A DNA stretch of 5,795 nt from Planctomycetales bacterium (GTDB lineage: Bacteria > Planctomycetota > Phycisphaerae > SM23-33): NCBI GenBank assembly GCA_030592655.1, contig JAUVIQ010000188.1, forward strand, positions 1-5,795. Direction: 5' to 3'. Positions 5,675 to 5,795 of this stretch are shown here, piece after piece. Under the pieces are notes generated by a model. It did no database searches, was not told the DNA's origin, and worked only from the letters and a program-made list of their open reading frames with translations. Within the stretch, counting starts at the first letter, position 1. The number at the start of each line of letters is the position of its first letter. Made by a program: the position numbers and the translations under genes.

Positions 5675-5795
5675 TCAATCGATATTCATCGACAGTAGGA
5701 ACTCGGCGGTTGTGCTGAATTTTTGGCGTCGGTTTATCAGCAGTTCCATTGCTTCGACGGGATTCATGTCGGCAAGGACTTTTCGCAAGCGATAG
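5675..5795 (-). CDS. rho: Transcription termination factor Rho, C-terminal end (partial)
   Basis: The minus strand from the window edge encodes 39 residues and a TGA stop at 5677-5675; the rest of the gene lies beyond the right edge. The peptide begins YRLRKVLADMNPVEAMELL, continues INRRQKFSTTAEFLLSMNID, and matches the end of Rho. E. coli Rho ends with LRKII..MGEIDAMEFLINKL...DDFFEMMKRS, sharing LRK, AMExLIN and the final aromatic-rich helix. Rho is the hexameric RNA-dependent ATPase/helicase that ends transcription and silences foreign, poorly translated DNA. Only the last helices are visible, so no catalytic motif can be checked. The ATPase gene follows 80 nt downstream on the same strand. 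The identification rests on a short stretch but the match is distinctive. Confidence 0.85.
   Translation of the reverse strand, partial: YRLRKVLADMNPVEAMELLINRRQKFSTTAEFLLSMNID

Overview
The window (5,795 bases, moderately GC-rich, no RNA genes, CRISPR or insertion sequences seen) is an ordinary-looking piece of bacterial chromosome with one accessory-looking pair of genes in it. A Planctomycetota origin, perhaps Phycisphaerae, is my best guess. It rests on the style of the Rho C-terminus (DMNPVEAMELL...EFLLSMN), the type of S9 peptidase and the uncharacterised lipoprotein. This is an inference and no marker gene here settles it.

Layout: bases 1-143 are a short leader without a gene. The only rightward gene is an S9-family serine peptidase (144-2126), complete with HGGP, GGSAGGY and GEQHGF motifs. 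Everything to the right of it is on the minus strand. Read in the direction of transcription (right to left), these are: the last 39 codons of transcription terminator Rho (entering at the right edge, stop at 5675); an 80-nt junction with a GC-rich hairpin; an OLD/AAA_15-type ABC ATPase (5594-4512); a small TOPRIM/DUF4276-like protein overlapping it by a GTGA junction (4515-3853); a HAD-family phosphoglycolate-phosphatase-like enzyme (3826-3176); and a predicted lipoprotein of unknown function (3111-2143). The lipoprotein gene converges on the peptidase gene with only 16 nt between the two stop codons.

The most interesting part is the ATPase/TOPRIM-like pair. The ATPase has the Walker A, signature, Walker B and H-loop of the OLD/RecF/SMC-like ATPases but ends at 360 aa with no TOPRIM domain of its own. 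The translationally coupled downstream gene supplies a TOPRIM-like protein with a DGxxE motif, a DRD motif and an ETFDAW motif. This split of ATPase and nuclease resembles OLD, Gabija and PARIS-like anti-phage systems, so the pair is a candidate defence or DNA-maintenance module. It sits between housekeeping-type genes (rho, gph), and the ATPase gene is visibly more AT-rich than its neighbours. Function is inferred and not shown by sequence alone.

Start sites were re-decided from ribosome binding sites. The TOPRIM-like gene is best started at GTG 4515 (not ATG 4566, which would overlap the ATPase by 55 nt). The HAD phosphatase is best started at TTG 3826 (not TTG 3856). The partial rho gene is too short to show up in a simple long-ORF listing and was found by reading the right edge.
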